Assembly: GCF_900168165.1 (NCBI RefSeq)
Contig: NZ_FUYV01000001.1
Span: forward strand, 518,051-582,050
Direction: 5' to 3'
DNA: 64,000 nt
DNA from: Alkalitalea saponilacus
GTDB lineage: Bacteria > Bacteroidota > Bacteroidia > Bacteroidales > Marinilabiliaceae
The position numbers were made by a program, and so were the translations under genes. The notes below the pieces were generated by a model, which was given only the letters and a program-made list of their open reading frames with translations, did no database searches and had not been told where the DNA came from. Shown here piece after piece: positions 17,032 to 26,238 of the stretch (within the stretch, counting starts at the first letter, position 1; every line of letters begins with the position of its first letter).

Positions 17032-18336
17032 ATGAACAGTTTTGAGATAAATGGCCCCTGTCGGATGGCGGGAACCATCGTGCCACAGGGAGCAAAGAAC
17101 GAAGCGTTACAGGTTATATGCGCCACTCTTTTAACTTCCGAAACAGTTTTTATTGATAACATACCTGATATTCTGGATGTGAATAATCTCATTCAGTTGT
17201 TGGGTGAAATGGGGGTGGAGATTAACCGGAAATCCCCTAATTCGTGTTTTTTCAAGGCTGCCAACGTAAATTTGGAGTACCTTCAATCCACCGATTTTCG
17301 AAAAAGAGCATCCTCACTTCGTGGATCCATTATGATTATGGGGCCACTTCTGGCTCGTTTTGGAAAAGCATATTTTCCAAAACCCGGAGGCGACAAGATT
17401 GGACGTCGCAGAATGGATACCCATTTCTACGGATTCGAAAAACTGGGAGCAACTTTCGAGTTTAATCCAAATGAGATTTTTTATACGGTTCATGCTGAAT
17501 CACTCAGGGGCCGATATATCTTATTGGATGAAGCATCTGTTACCGGTACTGCAAATGTGATTATGGCAGCAGTGCTGACCCCCGGCGTTACAACTATTTA
17601 CAATGCAGCCTGCGAACCATATATCCAGCAGTTATGTATTATGCTTACCCGAATGGGAGCATCCATCAGCGGAATTGGTTCAAACCTGCTCACCATTGAT
17701 GGCGTGAAAGAACTTGGTGGTTGTAATCACCGGATATTGCCCGATATGATTGAAGTGGGAAGTTTTATTGGAATGGCTGCCATGACCAAAAGTGAAATCA
17801 CCATAAAGGATGCAGAGCCGGAGCATTTGGGAATCATTCCACTGGCTTTTAAGCGAATGGGCATCCAGATGGAAATCAGGGGGAACGATATTTATATCCC
17901 TTCTCAGGATAACTATACCATTGAAACCTTCATTGATGGCTCTATTATGACCATCGCGGATGCTCCATGGCCTGGTTTGACCCCCGATTTGCTGAGTGTT
18001 TTTCTGGTTGTGGCCACTCAAGCCAAAGGGAGTGTGCTTATTCACCAGAAAATGTTTGAAAGCCGTTTGTTTTTTGTTGATAAACTCATCGACATGGGTG
18101 CCAGTATTATTTTGTGTGATCCGCACAGGGCAACCGTTATCGGCCATAATCATGAGAACCTGCTCAGAGGTAGCGTGATGACTTCGCCAGATATCCGAGC
18201 AGGGGTGGCACTGTTGATTGCTGCGTTATCTGCTCAGGGTAAGAGTGTTATTCATAATATTGAGCAGATTGACCGGGGATATCAGAACATTGAAATGAGG
18301 CTTAATCAATTGGGAGCGTCTATTCGTCGTGTTTAA
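17032..18336 (+). CDS. murA: UDP-N-acetylglucosamine 1-carboxyvinyltransferase
   Basis: First committed step of peptidoglycan synthesis: transfers enolpyruvyl from PEP to UDP-GlcNAc. Numbered from the ATG at 17032 (the frame also opens at a TTG at 17026), Lys22 and Asn23 in GAKNEAL coincide with the E. coli substrate-binding pair. In the loop that carries Cys115 in E. coli (PGGCxIG), this protein has PGGDKIG, with Asp121. That Cys-to-Asp change is known to keep activity and abolish fosfomycin alkylation. At 434 residues it is full length. Follows DUF4290 closely; two hairpin terminators follow. Confidence 0.94.
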   Translation: MNSFEINGPCRMAGTIVPQGAKNEALQVICATLLTSETVFIDNIPDILDVNNLIQLLGEMGVEINRKSPNSCFFKAANVNLEYLQSTDFRKRASSLRGSIMIMGPLLARFGKAYFPKPGGDKIGRRRMDTHFYGFEKLGATFEFNPNEIFYTVHAESLRGRYILLDEASVTGTANVIMAAVLTPGVTTIYNAACEPYIQQLCIMLTRMGASISGIGSNLLTIDGVKELGGCNHRILPDMIEVGSFIGMAAMTKSEITIKDAEPEHLGIIPLAFKRMGIQMEIRGNDIYIPSQDNYTIETFIDGSIMTIADAPWPGLTPDLLSVFLVVATQAKGSVLIHQKMFESRLFFVDKLIDMGASIILCDPHRATVIGHNHENLLRGSVMTSPDIRAGVALLIAALSAQGKSVIHNIEQIDRGYQNIEMRLNQLGASIRRV

Positions 18337-18353
18337 TCAATCATTCGTAAATG

Positions 18354-18380
18354 AAAAATGACTGTTAGTCATTTTTGTTT
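18354..18380 (+). terminator. murA terminator, first hairpin
   Basis: AAAAATGACT (18354-18363), loop GTT, AGTCATTTTT (18367-18376), then a T-rich run. Lies just behind the murA stop. Confidence 0.8.
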
Positions 18381-18390
18381 CTTTTTAACT

Positions 18391-18430
18391 AATCCTTATG
18401 TTTCTGATTATCAGAAATGTAAGGATTTTT
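18391..18430 (+). terminator. murA terminator, second hairpin
   Basis: AATCCTTA (18391-18398) pairs with TAAGGATT (18420-18427) around an inner TTTCTGAT/ATCAGAAA stem, followed by T's. A tandem terminator 10 bases beyond the first. Confidence 0.8.
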
Positions 18431-18618
18431 CATTATAATATAATGATAATAATTAACAAACGCAAACACTTAAATTTGGATTGTATATGTTTTAAAGCAT
18501 AATTTTGGAGCATAATTTACACCGGTCAACGTTTATTGTCAGTTCATGTAAAAAATGAAAAAGTTTACAATTAATGACGGAACTTTGTCCTGGTTATTAT
18601 TCACCAAAACAATCAAAT

Positions 18619-19179
18619 ATGAGAATTAGAGCATTGATAATGTTGGCTGTGGCAGGATTGGTTTTTATATCCTTCATCAGTGGTTCCACCGAACCGGATA
18701 TGGGATTAAAGATTGGAGACAGAGCCCCACAAATCGTTGCTTCTCTTCCTGATGGAACTTCTTTCGACTCAGACTCTTTAAAAGGAAAAATGGTGCTTGT
18801 GGATTTTTGGGCATCTTATGATGCACCATCACGCATCGATAATTACCGGAAAACTATGCTGTTGGAACGATTTGCCAATAGCGAGTTTCTTAACAGCGAA
18901 GGGTTTGTAATTGTAAGTATCTCTTTAGATCGATTCAAAACACCATTTTATAAAACCATTGAAAGAGATAATCTTTTTGATTTTTATCACATCTGTGATT
19001 TTGAAGGAAGAGAATCAAAACTGGCGAAAAAATTTGCAATTAGTGATCAGATGACCAACTTTTTAATTGATGGAGATGGTCGAATTGTTGAAACCAGTAA
19101 CAATCTGGATCACATTGAATCAACACTCCAAAGAATGGAATCTGTTGATAGAACCCGATTTGCAGCCTATCGCAGATAG
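18619..19179 (+). CDS. Exported thioredoxin-fold (TlpA/ResA-like) protein without the CxxC
   Basis: A 186-residue protein with an N-terminal hydrophobic export segment (MRIRALIMLAVAGLVFISFI). A TlpA/AhpC-TSA-like thioredoxin domain follows (LKIGDRAPQIVASLPDG, KGKMVLVDFWAS, FVIVSISLDRF, FLIDGDGRIVE). Where redox-active relatives have WCGPC or similar, this reads YDAPS, so both catalytic cysteines are replaced (Asp, Ser) and disulfide exchange there is impossible. The frame opens earlier, at 18574, but the ATG at 18619 gives a clean signal sequence. Role unknown, perhaps structural or regulatory. Confidence 0.8.
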   Translation: MRIRALIMLAVAGLVFISFISGSTEPDMGLKIGDRAPQIVASLPDGTSFDSDSLKGKMVLVDFWASYDAPSRIDNYRKTMLLERFANSEFLNSEGFVIVSISLDRFKTPFYKTIERDNLFDFYHICDFEGRESKLAKKFAISDQMTNFLIDGDGRIVETSNNLDHIESTLQRMESVDRTRFAAYRR

Positions 19180-19210
19180 GGTGTTTGCTAATTGGTTTGT
19201 TAATGAACTT

Positions 19211-19246
19211 AAAGACAGTGTCAGGTTTCTGATGCTGTCTTTGTCA
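19211..19246 (+). terminator. Terminator after the thioredoxin-fold gene
   Basis: AAAGACAG (19211-19218) and CTGTCTTT (19235-19242) with an inner TCAG/CTGA stem and GTTT loop, then TGTCATT. Stem is good; T run is short. Confidence 0.7.
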
Positions 19247-19325
19247 TTATAGCAGAAAATATTTCAGCAAAAACAGCAAATCATGCCATTTTGTCCCGGT
19301 GTGAAGGATTGGCAAAAAAATTGAC

Positions 19326-19333
19326 TACTTTTG
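19326..19333 (+). promoter_or_regulatory. Candidate -7 box for grpE-dnaJ
   Basis: TACTTTTG matches TAnnTTTG, 69 bases before the chosen grpE start. No CIRCE-type inverted repeat was noticed between here and the start. Confidence 0.4.
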
Positions 19334-19401
19334 CAGCGGAATCGTATGATTCAATCATCATTAATTCTAATCAGTTACAAAAAATAATAGTTAGTACAGA
19401 T

Positions 19402-20016
19402 ATGGCTAAAAAAAGTTCTGCAAAGAAGGAAAAAGAGGACGTTGTAAACGAAACCGAAGAGGTAGAGCAATCAACAAAACTTGAAAAGGAGGACGTTGAT
19501 TCCAAAAACAATGGTGAGGCAAATCAGTCTGAAGATCAGGAACAAGGAGAGGTGGATGAAAAGGAGGAAATGATTGAGAAATTGCAGCAGCAAATATCTG
19601 ATCTCAACGATAAGCACATTCGGTTAATTGCTGAGTATGATAACTACAGAAAGCGGACATTAAAAGAAAAAATAGATCTTTCGCGTCAGGCAGGTGAAAA
19701 AATATTTGTAGATATTTTATCTGTGGTCGACGATTTTGAAAGAGCCATTCAACATTTGGGAAGTGCCAGCGATTTGGATTCCGTTAAGGATGGCATTGAT
19801 CTTATTTATAACAAATTCACCGGTTACCTGTCGCGCCAGGGAGTAAAAGTCATTGAAACGGAAAATCAGGAGTTTGATGCAGATTTGCATGAAGCTGTTA
19901 CTAAAATACCTGCCCCTTCCGAAGAGATGAAGGGAAAAATAGTGGATTGTGTGCAAAAGGGATATATGCTTGACGATAAAGTGATCAGGTATCCCAAAGT
20001 TGTGGTTGGCGAATAA
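19402..20016 (+). CDS. grpE: Nucleotide exchange factor GrpE
   Basis: Releases ADP from DnaK. From the ATG at 19402 the protein has 204 residues: a Lys/Glu-rich disordered N-terminus, the long dimerisation helix (MIEKLQQQISDLNDKHIRLIAEYDNYRKRT), and the C-terminal beta domain ending GYMLDDKVIRYPKVVVGE, the family signature. The frame opens upstream through a TTG at 19291, but that would encode the candidate promoter. dnaJ follows after 19 bases. Confidence 0.93.
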   Translation: MAKKSSAKKEKEDVVNETEEVEQSTKLEKEDVDSKNNGEANQSEDQEQGEVDEKEEMIEKLQQQISDLNDKHIRLIAEYDNYRKRTLKEKIDLSRQAGEKIFVDILSVVDDFERAIQHLGSASDLDSVKDGIDLIYNKFTGYLSRQGVKVIETENQEFDADLHEAVTKIPAPSEEMKGKIVDCVQKGYMLDDKVIRYPKVVVGE

Positions 20017-20035
20017 AAATTAAAGGAAACCTGTC

Positions 20036-21187
20036 ATGTCAAAAAGAGATTACTACGAAATACTTGAGGTTAGCAAAAATGCTTCTGCAGAGGAGATAAA
20101 AAAGGCTTACAGAAAAAAAGCCATACAGTTTCACCCGGATAAAAACCCGGGAAATAAGGAAGCTGAGGAAAAATTTAAAGAAGCTGCTGAAGCATATGAG
20201 GTGCTAAGTAATCAGGATAAACGTAAACGTTACGATCAGTTTGGACATGCAGGCGTTGGTGGAGCTACCGGTGGAGGTGGTTTTGGTGGCGGCGGCATGA
20301 GCATGGATGATATTTTCTCCCACTTTGGAGACATTTTTGGTGGTGGTTTTGGCGGTTTCGGAGGTTTTGGCGGATTTGGTTCGTCCGGCTCACAACGGGT
20401 AAACAAAGGTTCAAACCTGAGGGTTAAGGTGAAGCTCACTTTACAGGAAATTGCCAATGGTGTTGAGAAAAAAATAAAGGTCAAAAAATATGTGAGTTGC
20501 CAGCATTGTAATGGCACCGGGGCCGATAAAGGTTCGGCTTACAGCGATTGTAGCACTTGCCGGGGCACCGGACAGGTTACCCGCATTTCAAATACCATTT
20601 TGGGCCAAATGCAAACCCGTTCAACCTGTCCAACCTGTCATGGAGAAGGACGTATCATTACCCACAAATGTGCGCAATGTAACGGCGAAGGCCTGATGAG
20701 AGAGGATGAAATCGTTACCATCAACATACCTGCCGGGGTGGAAGAAGGAATGCAGCTTTCAGTTTCAGGCAAGGGGAATGCCGCTCGAAGAGGCGGCATT
20801 AACGGCGATTTGCTGGTGCTTATTCAGGAAGAACAACACCCGGAACTTATTCGTGACGGACACGATTTGATTTATAATCTCACAATGAGCATTCCGGACG
20901 CAATTCTGGGAGCTCCAGTGGAAATTCCAACCGTAGAAGGGAAGGTAAAAGTGAAAATTGAACCAGGTACCCAACCCGGTAAAATATTGCGACTTAAAGG
21001 AAAAGGTTTACCTGAGGTGAACGGATATCACAGGGGTGATTTGCTGGTCAGAATCAACGTGTTTATTCCGAAAGATATTTCCCGGGAAGATGCCAAAGTC
21101 ATTGAAAAACTTAAGGAATCGGAGGCTTTTATCCCCGGTCAGGGAGATGAACAAAGTTTTTTCAGCAGAATGAAAAACATGTTTTGA
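20036..21187 (+). CDS. dnaJ: Chaperone DnaJ
   Basis: Hsp40 co-chaperone that delivers clients to DnaK and triggers its ATPase. J domain residues 1-70 with the HPD tripeptide (FHPDKNPG), an unusually pure Gly/Phe linker (residues ~75-120), the zinc centre with four CxxCxGxG-type repeats ([32 protein letters not shown]), and the two C-terminal substrate-binding barrels. At 383 residues it is a full class A DnaJ. Co-transcribed with grpE; dnaK is not in the window. Confidence 0.96.
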   Translation: MSKRDYYEILEVSKNASAEEIKKAYRKKAIQFHPDKNPGNKEAEEKFKEAAEAYEVLSNQDKRKRYDQFGHAGVGGATGGGGFGGGGMSMDDIFSHFGDIFGGGFGGFGGFGGFGSSGSQRVNKGSNLRVKVKLTLQEIANGVEKKIKVKKYVSCQHCNGTGADKGSAYSDCSTCRGTGQVTRISNTILGQMQTRSTCPTCHGEGRIITHKCAQCNGEGLMREDEIVTINIPAGVEEGMQLSVSGKGNAARRGGINGDLLVLIQEEQHPELIRDGHDLIYNLTMSIPDAILGAPVEIPTVEGKVKVKIEPGTQPGKILRLKGKGLPEVNGYHRGDLLVRINVFIPKDISREDAKVIEKLKESEAFIPGQGDEQSFFSRMKNMF

Positions 21188-21216
21188 TATTTCCCGGAAT
21201 CTATTAAATCTATACC

Positions 21217-22143
21217 ATGAACATTCAACAACTGGAGTACATTGTGGCGCTGGATGAACACCGGCACTTTGTAACGGCAGCTGAGCATTGCCACGTTACC
21301 CAGCCTACTCTCACCATGCAGTTAAAAAAGCTTGAAGAGGAGTTAGGCATCCAGTTGTTCGATCGCACAAAAAAGCCATTAAAACCAACTCCCGGTGGAG
21401 AAGTGTTTATAGCAAAAGCCCGAAGAATTTTAATGGATATTGACGACCTGCACGCCTCGGTTGCAGGAGAAAAATCGGGCATTAAAGGGGAATTCCGTTT
21501 GGGCATTATTCCCACATTGGCTCCTCATTTGTTACCGCTGTTTTTAGGCCATTTTGTGGAAAACAACCCCGAAACCATTCTTAGGATTGAAGAGATGGAG
21601 TCGGAGTACATCATAAAAGCTCTTCACGAAAACCGTTTGGATGTGGCCATCATGGCCACACCCACTGATGAGCGGAATTTCAAGGAAACGGTTTTGTTTA
21701 ATGAAGCGTTCCTTTTTTATGCCCCCATTGGACACCCGTTGCTAAATACCGAAGAAATTGAAGCTGATAAATTGGATGTTTCAGGCATGTTGTTACTTTC
21801 CGACGGCCACTGTTTCCGAAATCAGGCGTTGAAAATTTGCAACAAAGGCAGCAACGAAAGCAATTTTCAGTTTCATTACCAGAGCGGATCCATTGAAACA
21901 CTAAAAGGGTTGGTGCGCAAAGGGATTGGCTACACCCTGGTTCCTGAATTGGCTGTTAACGGAGTCGATAAAGAATTCATGCGTCGCTTCAAAAGTCCCG
22001 AGCCGGTTCGCGAAGTTAGCCTGGTTACACATACCAGCTTTTCCCGTACATTGCTCATCGAAAAATTAAAAACTTCTATCAGAGAAACACTTCCCAAACA
22101 CATAGAAGCTCCCAAAGAGTTTGTTAAGATTAAGTGGCGGTAG
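21217..22143 (+). CDS. oxyR: OxyR-type LysR regulator
   Basis: LysR-family activator, most likely the hydrogen-peroxide sensor. Winged HTH in residues 1-60 (NIQQLEYIVALDEHRHFVTAAEHCHVTQPTLT), then the effector domain. Within LLLSDGHCFRNQALKIC the two cysteines fall at residues 199 and 208, exactly the numbers of the E. coli OxyR disulfide pair, which distinguishes it from ordinary LysR proteins. At 308 residues it is full length. It starts 29 bases after dnaJ, so it may be carried partly on the chaperone transcript. Confidence 0.9.
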   Translation: MNIQQLEYIVALDEHRHFVTAAEHCHVTQPTLTMQLKKLEEELGIQLFDRTKKPLKPTPGGEVFIAKARRILMDIDDLHASVAGEKSGIKGEFRLGIIPTLAPHLLPLFLGHFVENNPETILRIEEMESEYIIKALHENRLDVAIMATPTDERNFKETVLFNEAFLFYAPIGHPLLNTEEIEADKLDVSGMLLLSDGHCFRNQALKICNKGSNESNFQFHYQSGSIETLKGLVRKGIGYTLVPELAVNGVDKEFMRRFKSPEPVREVSLVTHTSFSRTLLIEKLKTSIRETLPKHIEAPKEFVKIKWR

Positions 22144-22417
22144 GGAAGTAGACCCCAGCGAGGCATGAGCATTAATATAGAGCACCTCCTACGCACATTA
22201 TCTAAATAATTTATTGCCCTGTTAAGGGTAAATGCATGAATAAATATTGCACACTTGCAGTACTCCATCATTTAATAATTGAACATTTGTGGACGATGCC
22301 CCAAGACAATGCGGGCCCTTTCAGGATCAACATAATAGTAATGTGTCAAAGCGGAACTTGTTACAATAATATTTCGCGATTTGGATTTGGGAGCTGCATC
22401 ATTTAACTTAATTTTTA
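22144..22417. other. Intergenic, no gene seen
   Basis: About 270 bases between oxyR and the first structured element. No ORF, RNA or clear terminator recognised. Confidence 0.5.
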
Positions 22418-22635
22418 TTTGCAGCTTTATTTTTTTTTTTTTTCTTTGCAGGGCGAAAAGAAAAATTCCGGATACAAGTTTTCCGGTATAATCAAATGCA
22501 AAACCTTAATTTATTGATATGATAACCCTTAACTCTATTCCTAACAGACCAATGCTTTTATCTCTTAATCTTCTTCTGCGGATATTCTCTTCGTGCAGAT
22601 TTACCTCCTTTTTTGTTTGCTACAACGATTCCTGA
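22418..22635 (+). ncRNA. Structured leader/ncRNA element, copy 1
   Basis: Layout shared with 27974-28187 and 28396-28608. TTTG (22418-22421), 19 bases, then a T-rich TTTCTTTG (22441-22448) resembles a promoter. Hairpin A: CCGGA (22468-22472) with TCCGG (22482-22486), followed by TATAATC and AAAACCTTAA. Hairpin B: TCTGC (22575-22579) with GCAGA (22595-22599). The 3' box TTTGCTACAACGATTCCTGA ends at 22635. From the TTTG at 22448 to the box end is 187 bases. It precedes the first DUF4249 cassette by ~315 bases. Whether it acts as a leader or a free RNA is unknown. Confidence 0.6.
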
Positions 22636-22730
22636 ACATTATGTGTTTTCAAAAAGCATTTGCATTTATGTGCTGCTTGTAGACAAATTCCATATTCTAA
22701 ATTTTAAAGATATTTCTTATTGCCGTCAAG

Positions 22731-22767
22731 TTCGTCATCGGATGACTTAAAGTCATCCGATGACGAA
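22731..22767. repeat. Perfect 37-base palindrome upstream of cassette 1
   Basis: Two perfect 18-base arms (TTCGTCATCGGATGACTT and its complement) around a single A. No T run follows, so it is not an ordinary terminator. It lies between structured element copy 1 and the DUF4249 gene. Could be a large operator, an mRNA hairpin or a mobile-element relic. Confidence 0.85.
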
Positions 22768-22949
22768 ATGGATTAATCTAAAATTCGTAATTTTTATATA
22801 ATTAAGGACTTTAATTTGTCTAATTCCGCCATACGGGACTTCTCTCAGCTCAGCGGTTTACAATCTAAGTCCGATACATTCGGGGCTAACAATTTATTGG
22901 GTTAAATCAGGATTTAATAATTCACAATGAAAACTTATCTAATTTATTA

Positions 22950-23837
22950 ATGACTAAATATATATCAGTTTTTTGGCTTTTGTTTCTTGTCTTATTATCC
23001 TGCGCTAAGGTTATTGACTTTCCGCCTGTTGATTTTGAGAAAGAAGCAACAATGAATGCTTTTGTAATTGCTGGTGAGCCAATATTGGTGCATTTATCTA
23101 GTTCTGATTATATTGAAGGTGGAGAACTCCACCCAATTACTGATGCCGAAATACTTATTTATTCCAACGGGGAATTGATCGATCATGACATATATTCAGA
23201 ATCTGGGTGGTATTATTCTGAAATAATAGCTTCAGAAGGGAAATCATATTGTATTCGGGCAGCATTGACGCAGGGTGATACTTTAATTGCCAACCAAACG
23301 GTTCCGGTTAACCCTGGTATAATTGCAATAAATCACATTAATGAAGCTGGTGTTGATGAAGAGGGGGTAGCCTATCCATCTGTAAAGGTAACTCTTGAAA
23401 ACAAATTGGAAAGGACACACTATTATGAAATAATTCTTAAATACAGAGAACGAGAAGAAGTGCAGATCCCTGAAATCATTTTTATTGATGATCCTTTATT
23501 GTTAAGAACAGGATTGCCGCTTTTGTTATTTACTGATGAAGGCGTCACCGGTGAGGTGTATACGGTTTCAATAAACTATACTACCGGAAGTGTTTCAGGG
23601 AGTGTTGATGGTGGCGAGAAAATGCAGCTATATCCTTTAACCGTTGAATTGAGAGCTGTAACCGAAGAGTATTATAGTTACCGGGAATATTATTATTTAA
23701 ATATGCAGTCTCAACGCGAGCTTGAGCCCGGGCAGATGAATTATCCTGTTCCTTTATATTCTAATGTTAACAATGGGTATGGGGTTGTTGTAGCCTTTAG
23801 CTCTGTTGTGTCTGATGTTATTGACCCAAATGAGTAA
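22950..23837 (+). CDS. DUF4249 lipoprotein, cassette 1
   Basis: A 295-residue lipoprotein: signal peptide with lipobox LLSC (Cys18), then a beta-rich domain of the DUF4249 family (TMNAFVIAGEPILVHLS; late motif VELRAVTEEYYSYREYYYLNMQSQ, closely shared with the paralog at 28792). Members typically sit beside TonB-dependent receptors and are presumed surface partners of them; ligand unknown. Its stop overlaps the receptor start by eight bases (ATGAGTAA), suggesting coupled translation. Confidence 0.85.
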   Translation: MTKYISVFWLLFLVLLSCAKVIDFPPVDFEKEATMNAFVIAGEPILVHLSSSDYIEGGELHPITDAEILIYSNGELIDHDIYSESGWYYSEIIASEGKSYCIRAALTQGDTLIANQTVPVNPGIIAINHINEAGVDEEGVAYPSVKVTLENKLERTHYYEIILKYREREEVQIPEIIFIDDPLLLRTGLPLLLFTDEGVTGEVYTVSINYTTGSVSGSVDGGEKMQLYPLTVELRAVTEEYYSYREYYYLNMQSQRELEPGQMNYPVPLYSNVNNGYGVVVAFSSVVSDVIDPNE

Positions 23838-26238
23838 TCTTCGATTTTCTATATTTTTATTGTTGACGATATGTTTATTCTCTAATGTGTCGGGGCAAAT
23901 ACGTATTGGGGGTATTGTAAGAGATGCTGTTACCAGGGAATCGCTAATTGGGGCACACCTTATTTTAAATAATGGCAGTGTGGTGGGAGTAACTGATAAC
24001 AACGGTTTTTTCACATTACAAGTCTCTATTGGAAGTCATTCTCTACAAGCATCTTATATTGGTTATAAAACAAAAAAGGCTCCTTTGTTTGTTTCTAGTG
24101 ATACCATATTGCATATTTTTCTTTCACCTGATACCAATCTGGAAGAGGTGGTTGTAAAGGCAGGAATGATCACATCATCCAATACACACCGGATAAGTGG
24201 GGAGCTAATAGATAATCTTCCTGTAATAAGCGGAAAGCCGGATGTAGGCAAAGCACTCCATTTGATGCCCGGAATTTCCGGAACACACGAAGCATCTTCA
24301 ACTTTAATAGTAAGGGGTGGAGGCCCGGGGGAGAATTTATATATGTTGGATGGAATTCCGTTGACTTATGTTCATCATCTCGGAGGATTCTCTTCGGTCT
24401 TTAATCCTGAGATATTGAACGATGTAACTGTTTATAAAGGTGGGTTTCCTTCCCGTTTTGGCGGGAAGTTGTCATCTGTCATAGATATTACACAGCGAGA
24501 AGGGAATAAGAATTCCTATAAAGGAAGTCTTGACATTGGAGTTACCGATGCCTCTTTCAGTTTTGAAGGTCCTTTGATAAAGGACGAAGCGGGTTTTATT
24601 ATTTCGGGTCGAAAAACTATGTTTGACCCGTTGCTAATTTGGTTTACCAATAATACCAATTATGGAAATGTATTCTATTATGGTTTTCATGATATAAACG
24701 TAAAAGCAACATGGGACGTTAGTCCATCTCAAAAACTGACATGGTTTATCTATCATGGCGACGATTATCTGGTTAACAGATCGGGACGGAAAGGATCAGC
24801 TTCAGGTGTAAATTACCGACATCGTAATGTCTGGGGGAATTGGTTAACAGCACTTCGGTGGCAACACCTGATAAACTCCTCCACATTTTTTAATAGCAGT
24901 TTATCATATTCAAGATACAGGATCCAAAGCCAGAGTAAATCAGAGTCTTTACATGATAATTCAAAGTTTGAAAGATTGAACCAGTCTGCCCTTGATCACT
25001 ATTTGTTTCAGAACTGGATCAGGAATGATCTGTTCCCCTGGTGGAAAATGAGATTGGGTCTGGATGTATCAATATATCGGCATTCCCGATTCTATGCTGA
25101 TAAAATGATGGAACAGGAGGCAATACAGGCTTATGAACCTATTGCTTATATTGAGAATGACATATCTGTATCTGATAAAATTGAAATTTCTCCCGGTTTT
25201 AGATATGTGCTTTATAACAGTACCGGATATCGAAAGTATAGTTATGAGCCCCGGCTCTCTGTGGGATATTTTGTAACAGAAAAGCAACGGATTGGGTTTG
25301 ACTATTCCCGGGTACGACAGTTTAATCATCATATTCAATCAGCAACCGGTGGTTTTAATAATGAATTGTGGTTGCCATCGGACGATTTATTGCCGCCATC
25401 TCGTTCAGACCAGTGGTCATTAGGATGGACAGGCTTAGTATTTGATGGAGATTTAGATTTTGGTATCTCGTTGTATCATAAAAGATTGTACAACCTGATT
25501 TCATTTCGTGATGGCTACGAGACTCCATTAAACAATCCCGATTTGAACAAATTCGTTAATGTCGGAGGCAAAGGAACTGTTGAAGGTTTGGAGTTTTTTC
25601 TGAACAGAAACAGAGGTGTGTTTACCGGATCTTTGAATTACACATTGTCAGATGCGAATCGCATTTTCCCTGATGTAAACGATGGCATTGCGTATAACTA
25701 TGAATTTAACGCAAAACATTCGGTTTCGCTGTTCTTGAATGTTTCCATGAGTGATAGGTGGAGTATTAATGGTTTATGGACGTTTCATAGCGGATTGCCC
25801 TACACTCCGGTAATAGGGCGACATACAATTTTAGACCCCAACATGGAATTTGGGGAGTTGCCATTTGAAGAGGAAGCACTTGTATATGGAAAGCGTAACA
25901 GTAACAGAATGTCCAGTTATCATCGAATGGATGTGTCACTGGTTAATAGGGGTTACACACGTTGGAATCATTTGAAAAGAGAGTGGCGCTTTGGAATTTA
26001 TAATCTCTATAACCGACACAATCCTGCTTATTACAGATATGCAAGATATTTCGATAATCCTGGCTATCAGGGAACAGATGATTATATGCCATTTAATTTG
26101 TATAGTGTTAGTTACTTCTCCATAATTCCCTCTGTTTCTTACAAAGTTTATTTTGGCGAAAGAGGGAATGGCAGAAAGTCTGCTGATGGAGGTTTTTTTA
26201 AACGTTTTAAAAGATGGTTTTTTTATGAAGTAGATTAG
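23830..26238 (+). CDS. TonB-dependent receptor with carboxypeptidase-regulatory-like N-domain, cassette 1
   Basis: An 802-residue outer-membrane active transporter. Signal peptide (LRFSIFLLLTICLFSNVSGQ); CarboxypepD_reg-like domain residues ~22-105 (IGGIVRDAVTRESLIGAHLI); plug domain ~115-225 (SSTLIVRGGGPGENLYMLDG, VYKGGFPSRFGGKLSSV); then a 22-strand-type barrel ending in aromatic strands and a basic tail. Shorter than SusC proteins and lacking a SusD partner; its partner is DUF4249. The frame opens at 23806, but the ATG at 23830 gives the signal peptide and the 8-base overlap. Confidence 0.9.
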   Translation: MSNLRFSIFLLLTICLFSNVSGQIRIGGIVRDAVTRESLIGAHLILNNGSVVGVTDNNGFFTLQVSIGSHSLQASYIGYKTKKAPLFVSSDTILHIFLSPDTNLEEVVVKAGMITSSNTHRISGELIDNLPVISGKPDVGKALHLMPGISGTHEASSTLIVRGGGPGENLYMLDGIPLTYVHHLGGFSSVFNPEILNDVTVYKGGFPSRFGGKLSSVIDITQREGNKNSYKGSLDIGVTDASFSFEGPLIKDEAGFIISGRKTMFDPLLIWFTNNTNYGNVFYYGFHDINVKATWDVSPSQKLTWFIYHGDDYLVNRSGRKGSASGVNYRHRNVWGNWLTALRWQHLINSSTFFNSSLSYSRYRIQSQSKSESLHDNSKFERLNQSALDHYLFQNWIRNDLFPWWKMRLGLDVSIYRHSRFYADKMMEQEAIQAYEPIAYIENDISVSDKIEISPGFRYVLYNSTGYRKYSYEPRLSVGYFVTEKQRIGFDYSRVRQFNHHIQSATGGFNNELWLPSDDLLPPSRSDQWSLGWTGLVFDGDLDFGISLYHKRLYNLISFRDGYETPLNNPDLNKFVNVGGKGTVEGLEFFLNRNRGVFTGSLNYTLSDANRIFPDVNDGIAYNYEFNAKHSVSLFLNVSMSDRWSINGLWTFHSGLPYTPVIGRHTILDPNMEFGELPFEEEALVYGKRNSNRMSSYHRMDVSLVNRGYTRWNHLKREWRFGIYNLYNRHNPAYYRYARYFDNPGYQGTDDYMPFNLYSVSYFSIIPSVSYKVYFGERGNGRKSADGGFFKRFKRWFFYEVD

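Noticed and set aside
17680..18153. Leftward 157-codon ORF
   Set aside because: Antisense shadow of murA without any family signature.
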